Assembly: GCA_943787425.1 (NCBI GenBank)
Contig: CALSMJ010000003.1
Coordinates: forward strand, 310,001 to 374,000
Origin: an uncultured Pseudomonadales bacterium
GTDB taxonomy: Bacteria > Pseudomonadota > Gammaproteobacteria > Pseudomonadales > Azotimanducaceae
DNA: 64,000 nt
Reading direction: 5' to 3'
The notes beneath the pieces were generated by a model. That model searched no databases, had not been told where the DNA came from, and worked only from the letters and a program-made list of their open reading frames with translations. Shown here in pieces: positions 1 through 7,880 of the stretch. Position 1 is the first letter of the stretch, and every line of letters begins with the position of its first letter. Made by a program: the position numbers and the translations under genes.

Positions 1-117
1 GAAGATTTCCATGCTGCTGTAATGTGGCCAAGGATTGGCTGCGCAATATGCTGTGGCAACCTGCCGATTTCGCGTTGAGCGGATGAAGTCCCCTGTAGAC
101 AACTCTAAAACAGAGCA

Positions 118-3100
118 ATGACTATCTCTACGGGGATTAAAATGGGAAGTTTACAAAAGCACTTTAAGCAACGGGACGACCGAAACAGTCGATTACGCAC
201 GGCGCTATGCATCGTGTTGGGTATTGGTATGCCTTCTGCGCCAGTCGCGCTGGCTGAAGAGTCGGGTCGTAAAATCGAAGAGGTCATCGTTACCGCTGAG
301 CGCCGAGAGGCCTCGATTCAGGATACGTCGATGTCGATCACGGCCTTCACGACTGAGTTCATGGATGATTTCGGGATTCGAAATCAAGAAGATCTCCAGA
401 ACTTTGTGCCTGCGACAACAATCCAACCCTATGACGCCACAATACGCGGGGTTGGCCGAAATTTTCGAGCGCTCGGTGGTGATCCCGGCGTTGCAGTTTA
501 TATGAATGGGGTTTATTCCGAAGATTTACTGACAGCGACGGCGCAAACCTTTTGGGACGTGTCACGGGTCGAAGTTCTGCGCGGACCGCAAGGCACGCTT
601 TATGGCCGAAATGCGGTAGGTGGGGCAATCAATATTCTGTACAAGACGCCGCAACAAGAGATGGACTGGTCAATAAAGTCCATTATGGGTAACGCGGGTC
701 AGCTCGAGTCTTATGGCATGTTGAATGGCGCCCTGAGCGATACCGTTTCTGCCCGAGTGAACTTTGCGCTGAGAAATCGCGATGGTGCGGTTCAAGAGTT
801 GGGTGACGGTCAAGCCACAGATGGTTTGGGCGTCAAGAACTTCAATGGCCAGCTTCAGTGGGATCCCAGTGATCGGCTCTCAGTCAATCTTCGGCACAAT
901 GGCATGCGAACCGATCGACCTGTTGGCGGCGCTAATGGCGGCGGACTCGTCGTATTGAACGAAGAAGGTGAGGCGTCCAGAAATTACCATGCGTTAGTGC
1001 CGGGTTACCGTGCAATTGATCCAGCTCAAACCAACCCCGTCGCAAGTGACTTCTTGCTACCCTCAGCGCCGGTTTATACGTTTACCGATCCGGTAACGGG
1101 TGCGTTGGTTCAAGCTCAAAATAACCGAGCGGGCATTGACTATGGCGATTTTGATGGTCGACAGAATGCCGCCGCGTCGCTCGATGGGTTTAACTACACG
1201 AGCCAAGCTTCCATGGACGCCTACAATGAGTGCGTTTTTGCGGGTGATATCAATGGTTCCGACGTCTGTGCAGGCACCAATGGTCTGAACCGTGAAGAGT
1301 TCGAGGGCGATACCACACAGCTTAATGTAAGCTTTCAATTAAATGACAACGTTGAGCTCAAGTACGTGTTTGGGTTTAACGAAATCATGTACCGTCGAAC
1401 CACAGATGATGATAATACTGCCAGCAAGTTCCACGATCGGCAGTTCTATGTTAACCATGAGGCGAGTTATGAGTCGCATGAGTTGATGGCGTTTGTGGAT
1501 CTATCTGACAATGTAACGCTGACTTCGGGCGTCTTCTTTTATGATGCAACGATTGATCAGCGTGGTGATTTATACAGCGCGGTAGGCGAAAGCCGTTTCA
1601 TCAATCCTTATGTGGATAACACGGCTTTGTCCGCAGGCGCGGCGAGTATCTTAGGGCCAATTCTACGACCGGATTTACCGGCTGATGTTGCCGGTGCTGC
1701 CTTTACCGGGCTACCAATTTCTGGCTTGCTAAGCCAGCAAGCGTTATCGCTCCATTCTGCTCGCGATGCGTGCAAAGACAACGACTCGCCTTATTGTGAG
1801 CGCAATGGTTCAGTCGGTGTAACAGACCCGGCCTTGGAGAACCCGAGTCGCAACCTTCTTTCAGCGGTTTGGTTGGGCGATAACGGGACCAATCCTGACT
1901 TGGACGTGCAATGGGGGCCGAATACTTTGGGATCGGATGTGTTGTACCACACTCAAACGCAGCGGGAAGCTTTTGCGGCCTATAGTCAAGGGGTTTGGCA
2001 AATCAACGATCAATTCGCCCTGACCATCGGTTTGCGTTACGCCTCGGATAAAGTGTTGGCGGAAGAGAACTTGTTTCGATACGCCGAGAGTGACATTAGC
2101 GGGTTAATTCCGTTCTGGGGTGGTGTTTTCGGCATTAATGCCGTTAACGGCGGCTTTGTTACCGATCCATCGCTGATCTCAGCACAAAATCCGCTGGGTC
2201 ACGTTTTTGACGAGTATGGTCAACCGACTCCGACGCGCCTTGCAACCAATGGCGGGTTTCCGATCGCGGTCAGCCTGTATCGGCCTTTTGAACGCAAAGA
2301 CACGAAGACGACTTTTCGGCTGAACCTTGACTATGATGTCACCGACAATGCAATGGTTTACGCATCGGTTACCTCTGGTCATCGGGGCGGTGGTTACAAT
2401 TTGTTGTTTTTCAGCAAGACGCCAACCTATGATCCCGAAGCATTGCTGGCTTACGAGTTTGGTTATAAAACCCAGTGGCTCGATAACGCGTTACAGCTGA
2501 ACGGCTCTTTCTACTTCTACGACTATGAAAACATCCATACCGTCGCGACTGAAGTCAGTTCTTTCTTTGGAACGTCAACTTCGGTACTTGCGGCGCCCGG
2601 AGCAGAAATTACTGGTATGGAAGCAGAGTTGACTTGGCTGGCGACGGATCGTTTAACGGTAGGAGGTAACTTTAGTTACACCCCAAATGAATATTCAGAA
2701 GATCTGTTTATTCTTGACCCTGCCGGCTTTGATGCGCCCGCTTCGCTGTTTGGTGCGGCAACAGTCCAGAAAAACATCAAAGGCAATCAGTTATTGCAAG
2801 TGCCTGAGTCCAAATTCAACGGCTGGGTCTCGCATGTGACACCTCTTTCGTCCGGTAGCGCACTTACGTTTACCGGTTCTTATAGCTGGATCGATGATGT
2901 GTACTACTCGCCTTTTGAAAACAAAGATGAGATGGCCGAGGCATATGGACGGTTAGACCTGCGTGCTTCTTGGACTTCGGCTGATGGCCGGATGACAGTT
3001 GCTGGCTTCGTTAATAACGTGCTGGATGAAACCGGCGTGCTACAAGTCTTGCGTCATGGTGAAGAAGAATTCTACCGCCAGACAGCAGGGACGACCCTGC

Positions 3101-3150
3101 CACGCCTTATGGGAATTGAATTCACAGTCTCAATGAATGCCAGGAATTAA
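118..3150 (+). CDS. TonB-dependent outer-membrane receptor
   Basis: Outer-membrane active transporter that imports a bulky nutrient using energy passed on by TonB. The substrate cannot be told from sequence. A hydrophobic signal segment ending in APVALA (about residues 31-46) is followed by a TonB-box-like EEVIVTAERR near residue 53. The plug domain carries VEVLRGPQGTLYGRNAVGG near residue 150, and a long beta-barrel region rich in aromatic strands follows. At 1010 residues it is a large member of the family. The protein ends in SMNARN rather than the usual terminal aromatic residue. A second in-frame ATG at 142, behind CGGGGATT, is an equally good start. No transport partner genes lie beside it. 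The family call is certain; the substrate is unknown. Confidence 0.93.
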   Translation: MTISTGIKMGSLQKHFKQRDDRNSRLRTALCIVLGIGMPSAPVALAEESGRKIEEVIVTAERREASIQDTSMSITAFTTEFMDDFGIRNQEDLQNFVPATTIQPYDATIRGVGRNFRALGGDPGVAVYMNGVYSEDLLTATAQTFWDVSRVEVLRGPQGTLYGRNAVGGAINILYKTPQQEMDWSIKSIMGNAGQLESYGMLNGALSDTVSARVNFALRNRDGAVQELGDGQATDGLGVKNFNGQLQWDPSDRLSVNLRHNGMRTDRPVGGANGGGLVVLNEEGEASRNYHALVPGYRAIDPAQTNPVASDFLLPSAPVYTFTDPVTGALVQAQNNRAGIDYGDFDGRQNAAASLDGFNYTSQASMDAYNECVFAGDINGSDVCAGTNGLNREEFEGDTTQLNVSFQLNDNVELKYVFGFNEIMYRRTTDDDNTASKFHDRQFYVNHEASYESHELMAFVDLSDNVTLTSGVFFYDATIDQRGDLYSAVGESRFINPYVDNTALSAGAASILGPILRPDLPADVAGAAFTGLPISGLLSQQALSLHSARDACKDNDSPYCERNGSVGVTDPALENPSRNLLSAVWLGDNGTNPDLDVQWGPNTLGSDVLYHTQTQREAFAAYSQGVWQINDQFALTIGLRYASDKVLAEENLFRYAESDISGLIPFWGGVFGINAVNGGFVTDPSLISAQNPLGHVFDEYGQPTPTRLATNGGFPIAVSLYRPFERKDTKTTFRLNLDYDVTDNAMVYASVTSGHRGGGYNLLFFSKTPTYDPEALLAYEFGYKTQWLDNALQLNGSFYFYDYENIHTVATEVSSFFGTSTSVLAAPGAEITGMEAELTWLATDRLTVGGNFSYTPNEYSEDLFILDPAGFDAPASLFGAATVQKNIKGNQLLQVPESKFNGWVSHVTPLSSGSALTFTGSYSWIDDVYYSPFENKDEMAEAYGRLDLRASWTSADGRMTVAGFVNNVLDETGVLQVLRHGEEEFYRQTAGTTLPRLMGIEFTVSMNARN

Positions 3151-3164
3151 TTTTCAACTCCTCT

Positions 3165-3194
3165 AAAAAAGGCGGCTTTTGGCCGCCTTTTTTA
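3165..3194 (+). terminator. Rho-independent terminator after the TonB-dependent receptor gene
   Basis: A six-base-pair GC stem (GGCGGC/GCCGCC, loop TTTTG) is flanked by A6 upstream and T6 downstream. It lies 15 nt past the receptor stop codon. The flanking A and T runs extend the stem. Confidence 0.92.
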
Positions 3195-3378
3195 TTTGTG
3201 ACATCGAGTTTCTGTTCAGGTAAACTGCGCGAGCTGGTTAGATGACCGCACCTATTTATGACCGCGTAGTTTGTGTAACACTTTCGTTTTCTTCCTCCGC
3301 TCGTAAGTATTTTGAAGTCTCTCAGCCTTCAGGTAGTGATTGCTGCTCTGGAGAAAACTCACTTGTAAGGAAAAAAAC

Positions 3379-3585
3379 ATGGCAACAGTACGTGGACAAG
3401 TAAAATGGTTTGACGACCAAAAAGGTTACGGTTTTATCTCTCAGGAAGGCGGTAAGGATGTATTCGTACATTTTCGTGCGATCACTTCACCGGGTGTGTC
3501 ATCGCTTAGAGATGGTCAAGAAGTAGAGTTTGAAGTTCAGCAGGGCGATAAAGGACTGCAGGCGGCGAACGTTACGGTTGTTTAA
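3379..3585 (+). CDS. Cold-shock domain protein (CspA family)
   Basis: Small single-stranded nucleic-acid-binding protein of 68 residues, the usual CspA size, acting as an RNA chaperone or antiterminator in the cytoplasm. It is a single OB-fold cold-shock domain with RNP1-like KGYGFI and RNP2-like VFVHF motifs. The start is the ATG behind TAAGGA; a longer in-frame reading from 3340 has no ribosome-binding site and adds residues foreign to the family. About 185 nt without a gene precede it, enough for the long structured 5' leader typical of cold-shock mRNAs. No cold box was clearly identified. It is a single-gene unit with its own terminator. Confidence 0.95.
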   Translation: MATVRGQVKWFDDQKGYGFISQEGGKDVFVHFRAITSPGVSSLRDGQEVEFEVQQGDKGLQAANVTVV

Positions 3586-3605
3586 TCGACCTTAAGAGAC
3601 TTGAG

Positions 3606-3643
3606 AACCGGATTAGGCAATGTGTTTAATCCGGTTTTTTTCG
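3606..3643 (+). terminator. Rho-independent terminator of the cold-shock gene
   Basis: The perfect 10-bp inverted repeat AACCGGATTA/TAATCCGGTT (3606-3615 and 3627-3636) is followed by a T run. It sits 20 nt after the cold-shock stop codon. Confidence 0.92.
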
Positions 3644-3682
3644 TTTAGGCCTTGATGGTTTCAAACCGCCTGACAAAATTAT

Positions 3683-3750
3683 CCCAGACTCCCAGACTCC
3701 CAGACTCCCAGACTCCCAGACTCCCAGACTCCCAGACTCCCAGACTCCCA
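3683..3750. repeat. Octanucleotide tandem repeat (CCCAGACT)x8.5
   Basis: Eight uninterrupted identical copies of CCCAGACT run from 3683 to 3746, followed by a partial CCCA. The tract lies in the 391-nt gene-free stretch between the cold-shock terminator and the lipoprotein gene. The copies are perfect, which suggests recent expansion by slippage. The rest of the stretch (3751-3976) shows no ORF, RNA gene or terminator that I can support. Confidence 0.97.
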
Positions 3751-3976
3751 CTAGTGCTCTGTTGCAAGGTCTCTGTGCTCTGGCGGTTTATTAGCATCAG
3801 CCGTGCATTGCGGCGTTTAAATAATGCGTAATTGGCAAAATGTTGCGGTTGGACGTGATTTTTTGAGGTGTGTTGAGTTAATAGCTTTATCGCGTTAATT
3901 GTCCGTTATTCGGCTTTATTCAGCTTTTTCGCAGCAAAAACCGTACACTAGGCTTGGTTTGTTCTGGCGCTTCGAC

Positions 3977-4327
3977 ATGATTTGGGCATTACGCTTCTTG
4001 CCGATAGTAGTGTTATCGGCCTGTGCCACAGCACCGATCGTTGACCAAGCTGGGGTCGACCGAAAAACCTATGAGGCGGATCTCAAAGCCTGTCAATACT
4101 ACGCCGAGCAGGTCAACAGCGGGCAGGTTATCGCAACGAAAAGCGCCTTGACGGGTCTTTTTGGTGGATTGCTGAGTATGGCGGTTGGCAACGGGTCAAG
4201 TGCGAAAAAAGCCGCTGGTGCCGGCGTTACGGCTGGTGGCGCTGAAGGTTTGGCTGATTCAGAAGCAAAAAAGGCAAGGGTTGCTCGACAATGTTTAAGA
4301 AGTCGAGGGTATATCGTTTACGACTAG
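3977..4327 (+). CDS. Small putative lipoprotein with glycine-zipper-like segment
   Basis: Predicted 116-residue envelope lipoprotein of unknown function. The chosen ATG gives a short signal peptide, [15 protein letters not shown], with a lipobox LSAC. The mature part has the spaced pattern [15 protein letters not shown], then a glycine/alanine-rich stretch ([25 protein letters not shown]) that looks like a membrane-inserting glycine zipper, then a cysteine in [15 protein letters not shown] at 3899 would extend the frame, but it would bury the signal peptide behind 26 unrelated residues. It is convergent with smpB and the two stop codons share CTAG. The lipoprotein call is good; no function is claimed. 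Confidence 0.75.
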   Translation: MIWALRFLPIVVLSACATAPIVDQAGVDRKTYEADLKACQYYAEQVNSGQVIATKSALTGLFGGLLSMAVGNGSSAKKAAGAGVTAGGAEGLADSEAKKARVARQCLRSRGYIVYD

Positions 4328-4800
4328 CGCTGATAATCTTTCGCGATTCGCTGCTTATCACGTTGCCAATCTCGTTCTTTGATGGTGGCCCGTTTGTCGT
4401 GTTCTTTTTTACCTGAAGCCAGTGCCAATTCGCACTTAACCAAGGGACCTTTCCAGTAAAGCGCCAAAGGCACGCAGGTAAAGCCTTTTTGTTGCACCCC
4501 GCCGATCAAACGGGCGATTTCCCGTCGATTCAGCAGAAGCTTTCTTAGTCTTTGCGCGTCGGCAACGACGTGCGTTGAGGCCGAATGCAAAGGGGTAATA
4601 TTTGCCCCGAGCAGGAACGCTTCGTTGCGCTTAAAAAAGATGTAGGTATCGGTCAGCTGAATCCGGCCGGCTCGAATCGACTTGACTTCCCAGCCCTCTA
4701 ACACCAAACCGGCTTCGAATTTTTCATGGATATGATATTCGAAACCCGCCTTTTTATTCTTCGCAATGGTGCCAGGGCTTAATTTTTTTTTGGTGGCCAA
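4324..4800 (-). CDS. smpB: SsrA-binding protein SmpB
   Basis: Binds tmRNA and delivers it to stalled ribosomes for trans-translation. It is 158 residues, the usual length, and full-length: an N-terminal basic KKK tract, the core [18 protein letters not shown] near residue 30, GANITPLH in the middle, and a C-terminal basic tail ([19 protein letters not shown]) that enters the ribosomal A site. The start is TTG, because no ATG fits the family's N-terminus. The tmRNA gene itself is not in the window. Its neighbourhood with ratA, ratB, bamE and fur is the standard one for this class. Confidence 0.97.
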   Translation of the reverse strand: MATKKKLSPGTIAKNKKAGFEYHIHEKFEAGLVLEGWEVKSIRAGRIQLTDTYIFFKRNEAFLLGANITPLHSASTHVVADAQRLRKLLLNRREIARLIGGVQQKGFTCVPLALYWKGPLVKCELALASGKKEHDKRATIKERDWQRDKQRIAKDYQR

Positions 4801-4902
4801 TGGCTTTACTCGATTGGAAGTCGTCTATTGTACGTCGGAATCGATGACTTGTGGATACAAGTCAAAATGGTGACAATAAAAACGCGGAAGAAAGGAAGTG
4901 GC

Positions 4903-6261
4903 ATGCTAAATCAATCAGAGTCTGTGCACGGGATGTGGTCATCCCGACTCATGTTTATTTTCGCAGCTGCTGGCTCAGCTGTGGGGCTTGGGAATATCTG
5001 GCGGTTTCCATATCTTGCAGGTGAGAACGGTGGCGGGGTATTTGTACTAGCTTACTTAGGCTGTATTGCCTTAATCGGCATTCCAATTTTAGTCTCGGAG
5101 ATCTTGCTCGGCCGGGCGGGTCGTCAAAGTCCGATCAACGCGATGCTCGTTCTAGCTAAAGCTTCCAACGCCAGTCCGGCCTGGTCGATCATTGGTTGGA
5201 TGGGGGCGCTTGCTGGCTTCATGATTTTGTCGTTCTACGGCGTCATCGCGGGTTGGGCAATGGCCTATGTCGCCGATATGGTTTCCGGTACCTTCGTTGG
5301 GATTGAGGCTGATGCCGCCGCTAAAAGTTTTGATGACTTTATAAGTGATCCGCTGAAGGTGGTCGGCTGGCAAACGGCTTTTATGGTCCTGACCATTACC
5401 ATCGCGGCCCGAGGCGTGGGGCGTGGGCTTGAGATGACTGTTCGTTATTTAATGCCGGCGCTGTTTTTGTTGTTGGTCGTCTTGATGTTGTACAGCGCGT
5501 TAACAACTGGCCATTTTGTTGAAGGTTTAGCATTTTTGTTTCAACCCAACTTCGATGATTTCAGTTCAAATAGCTTGATTACAGCCATGGGCCAAGCTTT
5601 TTTCACGCTGAGCTTGGGTATGGGTGCGATTATGGCCTATGGGGCCTACATGCCAAGAGGCTCGTCCATTGTGGGGACGGCAGCAACCATTGCGCTATTG
5701 GATACAGGCGTGGCACTGATGTCTGGGATGGTCATATTCCCGCTAGTGTTCGCAAATGGTCTTGAGAGTTCTGCAGGCCCTGGGCTCATGTTCATCACCT
5801 TGCCGATTGCGTTTGGTCAAATGATCGGAGGGCAGGTTTTTGGCACCATATTTTTTGTCTTGGTGAGTTTCGCTGCAATTACTTCCAGCATTTCATTGCT
5901 CGAACCTGCTGTAGCTTGGGTGGTTGAAAAAACGCGCCTAGGACGGGCTCGGGGAGCGGTTTTGGTTGGTTTTATTGCCTGGCTGCTGGGTCTGGGGAGC
6001 GCTTTGTCGTTTAATTTAGGCGCAGATTGGACGTTGACCAATGGCATGAACTTTTTTGATGTGATGGATTACGTCTCGAATAATATTTTGTTACCCCTTG
6101 GCGGAATTCTTATAGCGATCTTTACCGGTTGGCTGCTCAGTGAGGATCAGCTGCAAAGCCAGCTGTCTGAAGATCAAGGCGCCGTGCCAGTGTGGCGATT
6201 CCTGACCAGGTTTATCGCGCCTTTGGGTGTTCTGATTGTGTTTCTGGTGACTATTTTTTAA
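4903..6261 (+). CDS. Sodium-dependent neurotransmitter-symporter-family (SNF/NSS) transporter
   Basis: LeuT-fold inner-membrane sodium symporter, probably for an amino acid or related small amine; the substrate cannot be read from sequence. It is 452 residues with about 11-12 hydrophobic helices. The family signature AAGSAVGLGNIWRFPYL lies in the first helix, whose unwound part holds sodium and substrate, with NGGGVFVLAY just after. The start is the ATG behind AAAGGAAG; the frame is open 75 nt further upstream but without a binding site. It lies between smpB and ratA, a slot empty in P. aeruginosa. Its stop is followed by ratA in the same frame after 15 nt, so the two may be co-transcribed. 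Confidence 0.93.
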   Translation: MLNQSESVHGMWSSRLMFIFAAAGSAVGLGNIWRFPYLAGENGGGVFVLAYLGCIALIGIPILVSEILLGRAGRQSPINAMLVLAKASNASPAWSIIGWMGALAGFMILSFYGVIAGWAMAYVADMVSGTFVGIEADAAAKSFDDFISDPLKVVGWQTAFMVLTITIAARGVGRGLEMTVRYLMPALFLLLVVLMLYSALTTGHFVEGLAFLFQPNFDDFSSNSLITAMGQAFFTLSLGMGAIMAYGAYMPRGSSIVGTAATIALLDTGVALMSGMVIFPLVFANGLESSAGPGLMFITLPIAFGQMIGGQVFGTIFFVLVSFAAITSSISLLEPAVAWVVEKTRLGRARGAVLVGFIAWLLGLGSALSFNLGADWTLTNGMNFFDVMDYVSNNILLPLGGILIAIFTGWLLSEDQLQSQLSEDQGAVPVWRFLTRFIAPLGVLIVFLVTIF

Positions 6262-6276
6262 TGGCCAAATAACGGT

Positions 6277-6708
6277 TTGAGACAGATAAAAAGAACAGCC
6301 CTGGTGCCCTACGCGTGCGAGGCGGCCTTTGAGGTTGTCGATCAGATTGATCTGTATTCAGAATTTTTACCCTGGTGTGCTGAGAGTCGGGTTCTTCAGA
6401 GAACTGAAACGGAAGTTATCGCGACGTTGGTCCTGGCAAAATCGGGTATTCGACAGAATTTCACCACCCAAAATCAGTTAACGCGGCCCAATGCGATCGA
6501 TTTATCACTGGTGAATGGGCCGTTTCAGCAGCTTGAGGGACGCTGGGTTTTCGAGGCGCTTGGCGATGTGGGCTGCAAAATCTCGTTAGATATGCGGTTT
6601 GAATTTAGCAGCAAGTTAATAGATCAAACCTTTGGCCGGGTTTTTGGCGTGGCAGCCGATCGGCTGGTGGACGCGTTCACAGCACGATTGGATAATCTTC
6701 ATGGCTGA
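6277..6708 (+). CDS. ratA: RatA/START-like (SRPBCC) protein, Coq10-type
   Basis: Small hydrophobic-cavity protein of the polyketide-cyclase/START superfamily. Known relatives are described either as a ubiquinone-binding Coq10-like factor or as the RatA toxin affecting 70S assembly. It is 143 residues. The start is TTG: the only codon between the symporter stop and the conserved KRTALVPY that can initiate, matching the family's N-terminus. Family landmarks are FLPWCAESRVL near residue 30, FTTQNQL in the middle, LVNGPFQQLEG, and FGRVFGVAADRLVDAF at the end. It overlaps ratB by 8 nt, so the two are translationally coupled. Confidence 0.92.
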   Translation: MRQIKRTALVPYACEAAFEVVDQIDLYSEFLPWCAESRVLQRTETEVIATLVLAKSGIRQNFTTQNQLTRPNAIDLSLVNGPFQQLEGRWVFEALGDVGCKISLDMRFEFSSKLIDQTFGRVFGVAADRLVDAFTARLDNLHG

Positions 6709-6976
6709 ATTGTCTGTAGAGGTTTGTTTCGCCTCGCCCAACCGGCAGGCTTTGATGTCAATCACCGTCCTGAAAGGCACGAGCATTCGTCGGGCCGTTA
6801 TGGGCTCTGAATTGCCGTCGATGTTTCCCGAGTACGACTTTTCGTGCTTGCCTTGCGGTGTTTTCGGGCGAGTCGTTGGCGATGACCATGAGGTTCAGGC
6901 AGGCGATCGGATTGAGGTGTATCGGCCACTGATTAATGATCCAAAAGCGCGTCGCCGGAAGCGCGCAGAACGCTAA
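6701..6976 (+). CDS. ratB: RatB / RnfH-family ubiquitin-fold protein
   Basis: Ninety-one-residue beta-grasp protein of the RnfH (UPF0125) family, nearly always encoded next to ratA; its biochemical role is poorly known. The N-terminal strand VEVCFASP, the helix TSIRRAVMGSEL and the C-terminal AGDRIEVYRPLINDPKARRRKRAE are the family's hallmarks. The start is the ATG inside the end of ratA; the frame is open further upstream but would read through ratA. It is convergent with bamE, overlapping its end by 4 nt. Confidence 0.9.
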   Translation: MAELSVEVCFASPNRQALMSITVLKGTSIRRAVMGSELPSMFPEYDFSCLPCGVFGRVVGDDHEVQAGDRIEVYRPLINDPKARRRKRAER

Positions 6977-7329
6977 CTTTGGTCAGCGGTTTTGGCGCTG
7001 CTGGGCACATAATCGCCTTCGAACCGAATTAATCGATTGTTTTCGAAAACGATGATGAGTTCTTGCTTGACGACGGGCTGGTCTGGGTAGGCGATGGTGT
7101 AGATATAATTCCACCGCTGGCTGTCAAAAGAGTCTGCAAGCACCGGATTGCCGAGCACGAATTGAATCTGTGCTCGGGTCATGCCCGGTTTCAATTTGTC
7201 GATCATTTCTTGCGAGACAATGTTGCCCTGCTGGATCGTTAGCTTATAGACACCGGGAAAGCCGATGCTCCCGCAACCGGTGAGGCTGAAAAGTAGCAGC
7301 AGCAATGACATTTTTCGATTCAACTTCAC
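6973..7329 (-). CDS. bamE: Outer-membrane assembly lipoprotein BamE (SmpA/OmlA)
   Basis: Lipoprotein subunit of the BAM complex that inserts beta-barrel proteins into the outer membrane. It is 118 residues with signal peptide MSLLLLLFSLTGC, lipobox LTGC (cysteine near residue 19), then the conserved YKLTIQQGN and the helix motif LKPGMTRAQIQFVLG typical of BamE. It ends with the strand segment IVFENNRLIRFEGDY. It is divergent from fur, the usual arrangement in Pseudomonas relatives. The intergenic region of about 114 nt must hold both promoters. Confidence 0.96.
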   Translation of the reverse strand: MKLNRKMSLLLLLFSLTGCGSIGFPGVYKLTIQQGNIVSQEMIDKLKPGMTRAQIQFVLGNPVLADSFDSQRWNYIYTIAYPDQPVVKQELIIVFENNRLIRFEGDYVPSSAKTADQS

Positions 7330-7443
7330 AACCCATGATCTCTATGTTTGTTGAAATATTGGGGGCCGAGTTTACACGGGGCCACGCCTCGCAGGATTGT
7401 ATCGTATAATAAGGTTTCAGCTAAGAGAATCTGACGAGTACTT

Positions 7444-7857
7444 ATGACCGCAGAAACCCAAGATCTCAAAGACGCAGGCTTAAAAATCACCCTTCCAAGG
7501 CTCAAAATCTTGCATGCCCTTGAGACCTCAAAGGTTCGCCATGTCAGTGCGGAGGATGTTTATCGACTATTGCTCGATAGTGGCGAGGAAATTGGCCTTG
7601 CAACGGTTTACCGAGTGCTCACGCAATTTGAAGATGCTGGGCTGGTAACGCGACATCATTTTGAGGGTGGTCATTCGATCTTTGAGCTGTCACCAGATGC
7701 GCACCACGATCACATCGTATGCGTAAAATGTGGTCGGGTTGAGGAGTTTACCGATCGAGAGATTGAAAAGCGGCAAGAAGCGATCGCGCTTGAGATGGGT
7801 TTTGAGTTGACCGACCATCAGCTCAATATGTACGGGTTGTGCCCGAGCTGTCGGTAG
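7444..7857 (+). CDS. fur: Ferric uptake regulator Fur
   Basis: Iron-sensing dimeric repressor of 137 residues. The winged helix is at the N-terminus (LKITLPRLKILHAL to YRVLTQFEDAGLV) and the metal-binding dimerization domain follows. Visible ligands are HHDHIVCVKCG (about residues 87-97) and the C-terminal CPSC pair of the structural zinc site. The His-rich tail of the E. coli protein is absent. A TATAAT at 7405-7410 could be the -10 box, but no matching -35 box and no obvious Fur box are seen. It is flanked by bamE (divergent) and recN (convergent), as in Pseudomonas. Confidence 0.97.
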   Translation: MTAETQDLKDAGLKITLPRLKILHALETSKVRHVSAEDVYRLLLDSGEEIGLATVYRVLTQFEDAGLVTRHHFEGGHSIFELSPDAHHDHIVCVKCGRVEEFTDREIEKRQEAIALEMGFELTDHQLNMYGLCPSCR

Positions 7858-7880
7858 CGCGCGCTGCGGACAATTCTGAA

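Noticed and set aside
1..86. Open frames at the left window edge
   Set aside because: Two frames are open for 25-27 codons from the edge and could be the end of an upstream gene, but the piece is too short to identify.
3683..3750. Octamer tract considered as a CRISPR array
   Set aside because: Units are 8 nt and directly abutting, with no spacers and no cas genes nearby.
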